This document shows, in pieces, positions 48,307-58,200 of a stretch of DNA of 64,000 nucleotides (position 1 is the stretch's first letter; each line of letters opens with the position of its first letter). Position numbers and translations under genes: made by a program. Origin of the DNA: Rebecca billardiae RCC1528 (Eukaryota > Haptophyta); the NCBI GenBank assembly GCA_965240325.2, contig OZ251233.1:2170001-2234000 (forward strand), written 5' to 3'. The notes beneath the pieces are model-generated. The model ran no database searches and was not told the DNA's origin. It saw nothing but the letters and a program-made list of their open reading frames with translations.

Positions 48307-49833
48307 ATGCCGCCGCCCATCAAGAAGAAGAAGAAGGGCCGGCAAGAGGGCGAGGCCGACGCTCCCCCTGCGGAGGGCGCGGGCAGCGGGCTCTCCGCCC
48401 TACTCGTCGGCGACCGAGCGCTCGTCGGTGCGGCGGCCGCGCTCTTCAGCGCGCCCGTCCCGCCCGCCGAGCCCGACCCCGCGCCGCGCGCAAAGCAGCC
48501 GCGGCCGGCATCCAAGCGCGAGCGCACGCCGGCCACGCCTGGCGACGAGCCCGCGGCGGAGGCCGACGGCGGGGTGGCCCCCGCCGAGCCCGCCCCCGCC
48601 TCGCCCGCCTCGCGCAACGCCGCCCTCCCGCGCACCCTCTTCGTCGGCAACGTGTCGCTCGGGTGCGAGCTGAAGGCGCTGCGCCGGCTGTTTGCGCACA
48701 AGGCCGGCCCGATCGAGTCGGCGCGGATGCGCTCGGTGGCGCTGTCCAACCCGAAGATGGGGCGGAAGGGCGCGGTGATCACCAAGTCCTTCGACGCCGC
48801 GCGCCGCGACTCGTACAACGCGTACCTCGTCTTCAAGCAGGAGGCGCACGCGCGCGCCGGGCTCAGCCTGAACGGCACGCAGCTCGAGGGCAAAAGTCTC
48901 CGCGTGGACATGGTGTGCGCGCGCGCGGTGTGCGCGGGGGATGCACGCGGCGCGTGGCACGCACGCCCGTGGGGACATGGTGCGCGTGCGCGGTGGGCGG
49001 GCGCGCAAAGGGCCAAAGGGCGGGGCGGCCGCGCGGCGCGGCGCGGGTGCGAGGGAGGGCTGCCTGCGTGCGCCGCATCAGAAGCACCAGCCGCATCAGC
49101 GGAGGGCCGACCTTGGCTGGCCCGCGCGCGCAACCGCGCGCCCGCGCGCCCGCAGGCGGCGCCACCGAGCTCGAGCGCGGCGGCCGCGCGCTCCGGCGGC
49201 AGCGGCGGCGGCGAGGCGGACGCTGACGAGGCCGCCGGCGCCGCCGGCGCCGCCGCCGCCGCCGCCGGCTTTGCCGCCGCCGGCTTTGCCGCCGGCGGGC
49301 AGTTCGACCGCAAGCGCTCCGTCTTCGTGGGCAACCTGCCGTTCGACGCGCAGGAGCAGGCGGTGCGCGAGCACTTCGCGCCGTGCGGCGCCGTCGAGGG
49401 CGTGCGGCTCATACGCGACCGCGAGGAGCAGCTGGGCAAGGGCTTCGGGTACGTACTGTTCGACACGCGCATCGGCGTCGAGCGCGCGCTCGGCCTGCAC
49501 GGCGCGGAGCTGGCGGGGCGGCCGCTGCGCGTGTTCCGCTGCGTGAAGGAGGGCGAGGGCGCGGGCGCGCACGGAAGGGGCCGGGGGGCGGGCGGCGCGC
49601 GCGGCGGAGGGACCAAGCGCGCGCGCTCGCCGGGCGGGGACGAGGGCGGGCGCGCGGCGCCTTGGCGCGGAGGGCGCGGCGGGCGCGGCGGGCGCGGCGG
49701 TGCGCGCGGCGGCGGGGCGCAGCAGCACGCCAGTCGAGGGCGCGGGCAAGGCTCCGGGCGGGGCGGCGCGGGCGCGCGCGGCGGAGGCGGAGGGCGTGGC
49801 GCCGCGCCTGCGCGAGGCCGGGGCCGCCGATGA
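48307..49833 (+). CDS. RBM34/NOP12: RBM34/NOP12-like nucleolar RNA-binding protein, one intron
   Basis: Start at 48307 (MPPPIKKKKKGRQ, a basic nucleolar-type leader). RRM1: RTLFVGNVSLGCELKALRRLF (about residues 110-200), with the long loop and YNAYLVFKQEAHA typical of RBM34, ending SLRVDM. RRM2: RSVFVGNLPFDAQEQAVREHF ... GKGFGYVLF ... GRPLRVFR. The C-terminus is RGG-rich (GGRGGRGGARGGG), as in pre-rRNA factors. Between the RRMs the frame turns Arg/Cys-rich; a GT at 48913 and CCGCAG ending at 49155 define a phase-0 intron of 243 bp. It has no in-frame stop, so it can look like coding sequence. Exons 48307-48912 and 49156-49833 give about 427 aa, close to human RBM34 (430 aa). Role: 60S/pre-25S rRNA maturation (family knowledge). 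Confidence 0.85.
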   Translation: MPPPIKKKKKGRQEGEADAPPAEGAGSGLSALLVGDRALVGAAAALFSAPVPPAEPDPAPRAKQPRPASKRERTPATPGDEPAAEADGGVAPAEPAPASPASRNAALPRTLFVGNVSLGCELKALRRLFAHKAGPIESARMRSVALSNPKMGRKGAVITKSFDAARRDSYNAYLVFKQEAHARAGLSLNGTQLEGKSLRVDMVCARAVCAGDARGAWHARPWGHGARARWAGAQRAKGRGGRAARRGCEGGLPACAASEAPAASAEGRPWLARARNRAPARPQAAPPSSSAAAARSGGSGGGEADADEAAGAAGAAAAAAGFAAAGFAAGGQFDRKRSVFVGNLPFDAQEQAVREHFAPCGAVEGVRLIRDREEQLGKGFGYVLFDTRIGVERALGLHGAELAGRPLRVFRCVKEGEGAGAHGRGRGAGGARGGGTKRARSPGGDEGGRAAPWRGGRGGRGGRGGARGGGAQQHASRGRGQGSGRGGAGARGGGGGRGAAPARGRGRR

Positions 49834-51536
49834 GCGCGCGAGGGCCGCGCGCGCCCTGGCTGACGAGAAGCCCCGCGCAGCTGGCAGCTGGCAGCTGGCA
49901 GTGGGCACGCGCGCGCGCGGCCGGGCCATCGGCGTGCCGCGTCACTCGCTCACGTGTGCTGCCACCGACGTGGGCTGCGGGGCTGGCGCGAGTGCGCGCT
50001 GCTCCAACCGCATGGCGCCATTCCGCGCCTACTCTGCGCGTGCAGCCGGCCGCGTCTCGCCCTTGGGCTGCCGCCAGGCGGCGCCCACCGCAATCAGCCA
50101 GTCGTGAATGAGCGCCAGGCGTGACACTGCGACGGTTCTGACGACCATTGAGCCGTGACGGCGGTCGATATAGCTGCTTAGTCGCCGACGATTGACGATG
50201 TAGATCGACTCATAGAGCAGGCTCCAACGCGACGATGATGACGTCTCAGAGTCGTCAGTCAGACAGACAGCCCACGTACGTAGCCGCTCTGAGTCGTACA
50301 CGACAATATCGCGCATCACGACAACGTGACGACGACGACAGCAAACAATTCTACGACGGCCGCCGCGGAAGCCCGAATCGGATGACTGCCGCGTCGCCAG
50401 CGGCTCAAAGCCTCAACTACCCTCAAGCACCAGAGGCTCGTCAAGCTGTCTGCGGCTCAGCTCAGCGGCAGATCCGAACTCATCCGTCTGTGAGTCATCG
50501 GATCATCCGACGGACCGGGTGTCATCAATCACAGCCCGTGTGAGTCATTGCCATTACTGATTAAGACCGCCGATTCGGGTGCGGTGGCAGCCACTCACTC
50601 ATCACTCAGCCCGTCTATCTAATTCTACGTCAGGACCAGCCGGCAGCGGGTCCGTTGACCCGTCACTGTCAGCGCGGGCCGGCGCGTGTCAGCGTACGGC
50701 GCGTCGGCGGCGGGCCGCGTCGCCGACTCGTGACCGAGTTATTGCTGAATGCTGATGGTATTGGTAACTTATTGCATGCCACATGGCGCTCGGGCCGCGG
50801 CTCACTGCAGAGTCACTGCTCATCAACTAGGCACTATAGCTATATGATACCGCGGCCGAGTCCGAGAGAGTCAGCTGATCAGAATCATATCACTGCTGAA
50901 TTCACCGCTGCTGATGATCACATTGTATATCATTAAGAATAATAAGATCTTAGCAGACCGAGACTCGTCCATGGACGACGACTCGGACGACGAGGATGCG
51001 CAGCAGTCCGGGGCAAAGCGTACCCTGCACGCCGCAGCAGCGCCAGCCGCCGCCAGCAAGCCAGCTGAGCAGAGCGGCAAGCGCGCACGCGGCCGCGCAG
51101 GGGCACACGGGGACGACTACATCACCGCCGGATCACCCGCCAGGGCCCAGCGGCTGAGACGGCCGTCTGACATCCGGACCTGCACCCTCGCCCTCGCTCG
51201 GGGCACAGCAGGTCCATGCGAGCCGCGCAGCGCAGGTGGATCGCGCTCCAGCAGCTCAAGGCCGCGCTCAAGCCATTCGATCGCGGTTCAGGCTATGCTC
51301 TGCCACCAGCGCCGACTTTGTCGACGATCGGGCACTGCCGACGACGAATCAGGAGACCTGCGCCGTCCTACCTGTGTCGTTAAATCATCATAGAATGAGT
51401 CTAATGTCTATTGTCGGTAGACTCGGTACTGTCCGTCGGTAGCCGATCGATGACGACTGTGATTTACCTATACAGATGATCGATATATCGATCAATATCG
51501 ATCGATGATGATGATCCGTGCGCCCGTCCCTCCACG
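49834..51536. other. spacer with one weak small gene candidate
   Basis: 1.7 kb of mixed composition between converging genes. 50120-50900 shows TCATCA/GTCGTC simple sequence and nothing coding. See the candidate at 50971. Confidence 0.4.
50971..51393 (+). CDS. possible small acidic-start protein (weak)
   Basis: MDDDSDDEDAQQSGAKR begins a 140-codon frame with a plausible acidic then Ala/Lys-rich start. Codon quality falls after about residue 65. Another frame (RRWIALQQLKAALKPFD, near 51235-51290) then looks more protein-like, so an intron between them is possible. No homology is recognised; it may be spurious. Confidence 0.25.
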   Translation: MDDDSDDEDAQQSGAKRTLHAAAAPAAASKPAEQSGKRARGRAGAHGDDYITAGSPARAQRLRRPSDIRTCTLALARGTAGPCEPRSAGGSRSSSSRPRSSHSIAVQAMLCHQRRLCRRSGTADDESGDLRRPTCVVKSS

Positions 51537-52601
51537 TCAGTCTGCGACGGCGGTGCGGCGGCGGACGAAGGCGAGCATGCGCCGCTTGGGCTGCTGCTGC
51601 GCGCCCTCCTTGCCCTTGGCAGCGCCGCCCTGCTTGCCAGCCAGACTCTGCGGTGCGGGCGCTGGGTTGGCCGCGCCCGGGCTGAGCTGGCCGAGCGGCG
51701 CGCGGTGGGAGTCGGGCGCGCCCTTGCGCAGCTTGAACGAGAGCGAGCGCGACATGCCCTTCCCCTTGCCGCCTCCGCCCGTCTGCTTCGCCGCCGCGCG
51801 CGCGGCCACCTGCGCGCGCCTGTTGCGCTCGTTAGCCGCGCGGCCGCGCGCGACGTGCCGGCGCCAGCCCGCCTGCATGCTCGTCGCCGCCGCGCGCTCG
51901 AGGCGCGCGAGCTCGCTCGCCTGGCGGCCCTGCCGCCCACGAACGTGCGCCTGCACCGTGCGCGCCGCCCGCAGCGCGCGCAGCCGGTGCAGCCGCGCGA
52001 CGAACGCGCGCGCCGCCGCCTGGATGCGCACGGCCGCGCGCAGCTTGTCAGCGCCGCTCACGCGCTCGAGCAGCTGGCGTGCGCTTGCGTACGCGCCCTC
52101 GGCGCCGGCGCGCAGCTGCGCGAGCGCAAGCGTCGCATTCTCTTCCACCGTCGACGCCCGCGAGCGCGTCGACGCCGCGCCCACCGAGCCGGTGGGCGAG
52201 GAGGCGAGAGAGGACGGCGCGGAGCGCGCGCGGCGGGAGCCGCGCCGCTTGAACGAGAGCGCGCGCACGATGGGCGCGACGATCGTCTCGTCGATCTTGG
52301 TCTCGACGGCGTTGTACTCATCGAGCGTGGCGAGTCCCTCATGGCGCGGCATGACGCCGATCTCGAGATGGCCGGACGCCTCGCGGAGCGCGCGCGCGGC
52401 CTGCGCCGCGTTGTGCACGCGCACGCCGTTGATCGTCTCCACCGCGTCGCCGGGCTTGAGGCCGACGCGCTCGGCGAGCGAGCCGCGAGCGACCCGCTCG
52501 ATGATTGGCACGTTTTGCGTGCCGTCGTACCACGATGGATCGGCGAGCGCCAGCCCGATGGGCTCGTCGCCCGTCTTGCTCACGACGTAGTGGATGGGCA
52601 T
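51537..52601 (-). CDS. PDZ domain protein with IQ motifs
   Basis: 354 aa, single exon. Residues 1-90 are a PDZ domain: IGLALADPSW, VPIIERVARGSLAERVGLKPGD (carboxylate-loop and helix region) and AVETINGVRVHNAAQAARAL. A Ser/Arg-rich linker follows (LSFKRRGSRRARSAPSSLASS). Residues 190-270 hold three IQ-like helices (RAAVRIQAAARAFVARLHRL, AARTVQAHVRGRQGRQ, AATSMQAGWRRHVARGR). The tail is basic (SRSLSFKLRKGAPDS, KRRMLAFVRRR), with SLSF-type possible phosphosites. PDZ plus IQ suggests a calmodulin-responsive scaffold at membrane or cytoskeleton. Divergent from the next gene by 150 bp. Confidence 0.8.
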   Translation of the reverse strand: MPIHYVVSKTGDEPIGLALADPSWYDGTQNVPIIERVARGSLAERVGLKPGDAVETINGVRVHNAAQAARALREASGHLEIGVMPRHEGLATLDEYNAVETKIDETIVAPIVRALSFKRRGSRRARSAPSSLASSPTGSVGAASTRSRASTVEENATLALAQLRAGAEGAYASARQLLERVSGADKLRAAVRIQAAARAFVARLHRLRALRAARTVQAHVRGRQGRQASELARLERAAATSMQAGWRRHVARGRAANERNRRAQVAARAAAKQTGGGGKGKGMSRSLSFKLRKGAPDSHRAPLGQLSPGAANPAPAPQSLAGKQGGAAKGKEGAQQQPKRRMLAFVRRRTAVAD

Positions 52602-52751
52602 GGTCGGCGACGACGCGAAGGACGGTGGAGCGTTTCGCGGTCCTCTGATCGCGCGCGAAAATTTGGCCGTTTTCGTCGTCCGGATCCAACTTTTATTCCG
52701 CCTGTGCGTCCGGAGCGCCGCTGTCCGGGCGACTTCGTCGTCGGCACAAGC
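52602..52751. promoter_or_regulatory. shared spacer of the PDZ-IQ / TPR divergent pair
   Basis: 150 bp between divergent start codons. It contains CGCGCGAAAATTTGGCCGTT (about 52651-52670), the same CGAAA/ATTTGG-type element seen near the XK-related and PEBP starts. Confidence 0.5.
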
Positions 52752-53609
52752 ATGGCGGCGCCCATGATGTGCCCGGCCGTGATGGCCATGGCGTTGATTG
52801 CTGGTGAGCCGGCGGCTTTCACGCGTCGTCTCGGGATGACGCGCGCCACAGCGCTCGTTCCAGCGATGCTCGTCGACCGCTTGGTCGGCCCGACGCCCGC
52901 GCTCGCCGCCGACGACGCCGCCGCGCTCAACGAGGCGGCCAACAAGGCGATCCGTCTCTTCAATCGCGGCAAGTACGACGAGGCCCTTGCCGCATGGCAG
53001 CAGATCGTCGAGCGCTTCCCTGGCAGCTCGCTAGCGTACCAGAACCTCGCGACCAGCGAGCTCATCGCCGTCGCGGGCGAGCTCAAGCTCGACGAGCTCC
53101 CGGCACGCGGCGAGGCGGCGCGCCGGCTGGAGGCGGCGCTGGAGCACTTTGCGACGGCGCGCCGGCTGGCGGACCCCGACGACGGCCCTGACGTGCTCGC
53201 GCTCAACAACGAGGGCAACGCGCTCGGGCTGCTCGGTCGGTACGACGACGCGCTCTCCAGGTACAACGCGGCCGCCGACGCCGCCGACCGCGAGTTCGAG
53301 TCGATCCCGCGCGCCAACGCGGCGCTGACGCTGCTGCAGCTGGGCAAGCCCGAGCTGGGCGCGCGCGAGGCGGAGGCCATCGTGCGGCGCGACCCGGGAT
53401 TCGTGGACGGCTTTGCGATTCTCGTCGCCTGCCGCTGGCGCCAGGGCGATCGGCTTGCCGCCGAGCGCGCGTACCGGCGGCTGTGCCAGGAGGAGGCGTG
53501 GTGCTCCCTGTACAGCGCGCCCGATGTGGTCAAGGGCAGGTGGCCGCCCCTCGCCGTGGCGGCGTGGGCCGACTTCTTGGCTGCGTCGCGGGCGCCGGCC
53601 CCCGCCTGA
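52752..53609 (+). CDS. plastid (thylakoid lumen) TPR protein
   Basis: 285 aa from MAAPMMCPAVMAMAL at 52752; the frame is open further upstream, but that overlaps the neighbouring gene's promoter. Residues 1-52 look like a bipartite plastid leader: signal-like hydrophobic start, basic stretch (FTRRLGMTRA), second hydrophobic part and an A-L-A cleavage site before ADDAAALN. Residues 58-245 are tetratricopeptide repeats (AANKAIRLFNRGKYDEALAAWQQIVERFPGSSLAYQNLA; ALNNEGNALGLLGRYDDALSRYNAA; ANAALTLLQLGKPELGAREAEAIVRRDP). Algal lumenal TPR proteins of this type act in photosystem assembly or maintenance; the specific role is inferred. Confidence 0.8.
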   Translation: MAAPMMCPAVMAMALIAGEPAAFTRRLGMTRATALVPAMLVDRLVGPTPALAADDAAALNEAANKAIRLFNRGKYDEALAAWQQIVERFPGSSLAYQNLATSELIAVAGELKLDELPARGEAARRLEAALEHFATARRLADPDDGPDVLALNNEGNALGLLGRYDDALSRYNAAADAADREFESIPRANAALTLLQLGKPELGAREAEAIVRRDPGFVDGFAILVACRWRQGDRLAAERAYRRLCQEEAWCSLYSAPDVVKGRWPPLAVAAWADFLAASRAPAPA

Positions 53610-54177
53610 CCGCCACGTGCCACATGGTACGTGCTGAGCGGTGGACCCATTCGGTGGCTCCTCCGCGACCGCACGGCTCAGAACGGCGTGGCAGAGCTCT
53701 GGGCGGAGGGCCCTGCAGCCTGGCGACTGGCAGGGCGCGTCCGGTCAGTCCGGCTGACGTTGACAGAGAGGCCGAGCACCGGCCCACCGGGACGCGGCGT
53801 GGCGCCGAGTCAACAATGGCACCGATGAGGTTGCTGCTTCTTTGCGCCTGCCCCGCCTTGATGATGGCACAGCCGCGCGGTGCAGGCCGCCGCCACACTC
53901 GATATCACCCGCGGCCCGTCTTATTGAGACAGTGCGTCCCGGCGGCGGCGCGTGTGCTCATATTCTGATCGCGGAATCAGTCGCGCGTCGTCGTTACCAG
54001 TAGCAGTCGTCGTGATGACGATATGTCGCGGCAGACTCGCGCCCTGCGAGTGCGGCGTGGATCATCGCGGCGCAGCCCGGCCGCCCTCGGGCTCGGCTGG
54101 CGTCTGGCACCAGCACTCAGCAGCTGACTCCCGAGCAGCGCTGCGCATCGCGGGTCCGTTCTTTAGCCGGCATGCCA
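53610..54177. other. spacer with one tiny leader-like ORF
   Basis: 568 bp between converging genes. A 50-codon frame at 53816-53968 begins MAPMRLLLLCACPALMMA, which resembles a signal peptide, but nothing follows that looks folded. It may be a first exon, an upstream ORF or chance. No other feature is seen. Confidence 0.3.
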
Positions 54178-55107
54178 TCAGTGGTCGTCGTCGTGCGTCG
54201 GCGTATTGCGCATGCGCGTGACAAACTCTTCTGCATCCGCGCGGCCCCGATCATACCAGGATCTGAGCACGGCCGGTGGCGCCCCACCTGCGCTCGCCGC
54301 CGCGCGCACGTTGCCCAAGCTCACATACACTCGCAGCCCGGCCAATGCCGGGGCCCAGCCTGGAATGCGCGCGCTGCGGTCGTCTGGGCAGAGGTGCATC
54401 CGACGCGCCGGCCCCGGCTGCTGGCGCGGGCCGGATAGCGGCGAGACCGTGAGCACGTCCAGCCCGAGCTCTTCCGGCGGCAGCGGTAGCGCAGCGGACA
54501 GGCCCCCGTCCACATACGCGCGCACACCCGCCTCCCACTCCGCCGGTGCATGCGCGGGCGCAGCTTGCTTGCGTGCACTCGCGCCGCCGTCGTGCTCGCA
54601 GCTCAGCGGCACGAAGATGCCATCGCGAGAGGGGTACCGCGGCGGTGACGCGCGGAAGAGGAGGTCGAACGGGTGTGCCGACTTCGGGATGGCGCACGAC
54701 GCGAGCACGCACGTGAGCAGTGTCTCGGCGCTGCCGCCAAACTGCGAGAGGAGCGCGCGTCGCGAGGTCTCGCACTCTGTCGCGCCGAGGAACAGGCGGC
54801 CGTTTGCGCGCGTGAGAGCAGAGGGGGCGACCGCCCCGCCGGGCGAGAGCTCGCGCGCCAGCTGCCCAAACGCGTCGCCTACGACCGCGCTGTCCACCAA
54901 GCGCACATCGGCGGAGCCGTCCTCGGGCAGCAGCGCGCACGCAGCCGCTGCGATGGCCCCGCCACTCGTGCCGACGAAGGCGTCGACGCGGCCGGCCCAC
55001 GAGGACTCGCGTAGCACGTGCTGCGCAACCCCGAGGTGGTAGCAGAGCAGGTGCCCCGAGCCGCTGAAGCAGAGCGCGAGCGGTCGTCTGAGGCCGGTCG
55101 TCGCCAT
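54178..55107 (-). CDS. patatin-like phospholipase
   Basis: 309 aa from MATTGLRRPLALCFSGSG at 55107; the longer frame to 55242 runs through AT-rich 5' DNA and is unlikely. Oxyanion-hole loop FSGSGHLLCYHLGVAQHV at residues 14-31, nucleophile elbow VGTSGGAIAAA (G-T-S-G-G, about residue 45) and catalytic dyad YVDGGLSAALPL (D-G-G, about residue 192) are all present, so it should be an active serine lipase/acyl hydrolase. There is no signal peptide or membrane span. Role: release of fatty acids from membrane or storage lipids (family knowledge). Its 5' end lies 93 bp from the left end of the transposon at 55201. Confidence 0.88.
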   Translation of the reverse strand: MATTGLRRPLALCFSGSGHLLCYHLGVAQHVLRESSWAGRVDAFVGTSGGAIAAAACALLPEDGSADVRLVDSAVVGDAFGQLARELSPGGAVAPSALTRANGRLFLGATECETSRRALLSQFGGSAETLLTCVLASCAIPKSAHPFDLLFRASPPRYPSRDGIFVPLSCEHDGGASARKQAAPAHAPAEWEAGVRAYVDGGLSAALPLPPEELGLDVLTVSPLSGPRQQPGPARRMHLCPDDRSARIPGWAPALAGLRVYVSLGNVRAAASAGGAPPAVLRSWYDRGRADAEEFVTRMRNTPTHDDDH

Positions 55108-55200
55108 CGTGTGAACGCACCGTCGCCGGCGCTGCGAATTATTTATTGATGATGCATTATTAATATAATTCGTGACGAACGCGCGCGAGAGAGAGAGATC

Positions 55201-58200
55201 TACAGGGGTCTCAACAATTAGCTGTATCTCTGTTTGTACCACTGGACAGGCATGTGAGCACTTGATTGCCTGGCTAGATGTGGTCTAGCACAGCCCATGC
55301 TCCCTGGCCATTCTGACGAGTGGGTGGCTGCTTGGCCAGCTCTCCATGCTGGGCTGTGGTGCCATCCAGAGTGCGCATGTGCAGCAGCCCAGGTGGGTGC
55401 AGCGAGGGGTGCGGCAGGCAGCAGTGGGTGGTCAGCTTGAAAATCCATGCAGGCCAGCCACCAGCAGCTAGGCTGCAGAGCTCTTGGCTGCACCAGCCCC
55501 ACTCCATAGGGGGTCCATGACAGCAGCCCATTGATTTGTGATTTTCGACAACCATGCGATTTAGGTGTCTGACGAGCGTGGCGCTTGCGGAGTCACTTAC
55601 AAATATGTCCCAGAGCCCAGCCCAGCCGTTGGAAGCACTCAAAACCGACTCCGCGCGCCGTCGCGCGGTCGTGCGCGCACGCCAGCTGCGCCACTGTGTC
55701 ACATACAGATTCAGCCAAACGTCAAGGACTTGTTATGGCGGCTAAATGACGGTATGTCGTCGGACTTACTTATTCATAACCGTTGCAACCCGCCCCAACA
55801 AAATTAAGGTGGAATTGCTAAATTTTAGTAGGCATGATGAGTGCGCGTAGCGGTCGGTGAAAAACTACTCCAAGATCGAGCATTTTACCCATTTAATTAG
55901 AGATCCCCTACCCACACATACGCATAGACTTACCCGTTTATATATAATACGGGTGCACTCTCTTATATATATTCATATTGGTGCCTATATGTGGGTACCG
56001 TGTTCAATACTGAGACTGGGTCATCCGAATAGGCGGCCGCCGCCGCGGAGCAGTCACTGCCGCTGCTCATGCCACTCGAACAGTGCCGCAGCAGGCCCGC
56101 ACGGGCCTGATGCGGGCGGCGGGCTGCGTGCCGAGGCACACTAGCAAGACCACCTCTGAGCATGCCACCATCCCAACACTCGCAGGAGAGCCCTCCGGCT
56201 CCGCCGTCGAGGCTTGCGTGCGCAGACTGGCAGTCGATTGCCGCCGCCAAGCTTGCCGCGGTCCGTTCGGCGACTTCCAAGCCCGTACTCTGTGTCACCG
56301 GCATCGTCGCCGTTCGTCGTACCCCGGCCCACGCGAGGCTGCCACCGGTTCACCACTACTGCGACGGACTGCGCGCGCTTCGCCACGCGCTCGCCCCGAA
56401 GCTCCGCCGCTCTCCTCTCGCGCTTGAGCTCGGCGCCGTCGGCAGCCATGGCCGCCCGCTCGGCCGCAGCGCGATCTGTGCCACAGCACGCGCTGCGCTC
56501 GGCTTCGTCGGCGCGCAAGCTGGCGCGCGCAGCGTCGGCGACGGCGCGCGCGGTCGCCTTGCGCGACGAGTCCAGCTCCACCTGCTGCTCCGAGATGATC
56601 GCGTGCTCAGCAGGAGTCACGCGCTGCTCGTGCAGCGGCACCGTCACGCGGCCTGATGCGGAAATGCGCGGCGCGTCAGCGTCGGGGTGCGAGTCGAGGT
56701 CGCGGAAGGGGCAGCTGACGTGGGCGGCGCCCAGCAACTGGTCGTCGGTGTCCAGCTCCGCCAACCTCTCCGCCGCCGACGCGCCCAGCTTCCGGCTCAG
56801 GATGCGCTCCACGTCCTGGCGCTTGCCCTTCGACCACCTGTGCACGGTCATCAGCCAGTTGCCGATCATCTCGAGCCGCGGCGAGTCGTGGCGCGCCGAG
56901 ATGCCGTGCACGTCCGCGCAGGCGTGCGCGACCTTCTTGGGCTTCCTCATCCCACCGTCGCCCGCGGTCTGGGCGTACGCCGCGGTGAACACTCTGACCA
57001 ACTGCTTGCGCTTCCTCAAGTTCTTCTTGAGCATGAGGTCCACGAGCGTGCGGAGGAGGTCGAGGAGCACGAAGTTGAGCACCGATGCGTACCGCGGGTG
57101 CGTGCCGGCCACGAAGCGGCAGCCAAAAGTGTGCATCACGTGAATGGCGCGCGCCGCCGCCGCCGTCTCCTCGACCTGCTCCACGCGGACGTTGATGTCT
57201 GGCGGCAGCTCGAGCCTTGACTGCTGCACGCCATCGTGGCCGTCCGCGGAGGAGGTGAGCCCCTCTGCGGTGCTGGCGGGGACCTCGGGCGGGTCGCACA
57301 TGTCCATGGACACGCGCACATCATCATCCGCCACGCCCTGGACCTCGTCATGCCCGGCGCGGCGGCCCGCAAGTTGGTCGGCGTCGAGCGCTCCTTGCGG
57401 CCGAGGCGTCGGGGGAGAGTCTGAGCACGAGAGCGCGGTGTCGGGTGAGCGAGAAGGCTGCGTCGAGTCGTTGTCGATGTCCACCCCACCGCGTAGGTCA
57501 TGTTCGTCTCCGCGTAGGTCGCCAGCACGTGCTGCTAGGACTCGCTCCTTGGTCGCGAGCAGCACACGTTGAGCACGCAGATGCAAATTATGAAGCACGA
57601 GCTTCGGTTGAACCACGACTCCCAGCGAGAGCCCGGTCCGCACGAGTCATGGCTACCCGTCCGCAGCCGCCCAGCCGCTTGACGAGGCGCCTGCACCGAG
57701 GTGGGTGCGCCCAATGGCGAGCGGACGGCCGTCGATGAGGGCCATCAGCCTCGCCGACCCCGTTCAGAGCTCCGCTCCCGCGCCGGGGCCAGCCGAGCGC
57801 GGATTTGGAATCTGCCGATCGCGAAAACCCGCCGAACAAGTTCTGAATGGAAAAGAAAAAAAATCAAAACTCAATTTAATCTGATGGACCCCCTACACTC
57901 CAGCCCCCTCAAGGCGGGTGGCTGACCACCCTCTGGGTGTGTCAGCGGGTGCTGCTGCTGGCCTCCCAGTGCAGGGGAGCTGACCCGACAGGTCCTTGCG
58001 CAGGTGGGGGTGCGGGATTGGGCACTGTGCCACAGCAGCTGCATCCCATGAGCTCCCCCCCAGGTGGCATGCAGCCCACCCTAGGGGGTACCAGATCCAC
58101 TGCCAAGCACAACTTAGGCCTGGTCTGTGTGGGCACACGGCCCGCGACCAGTGACGACAAGCCTGCGGCAGGATCTGGCCAGCTGCGACAGGCTGTACGC

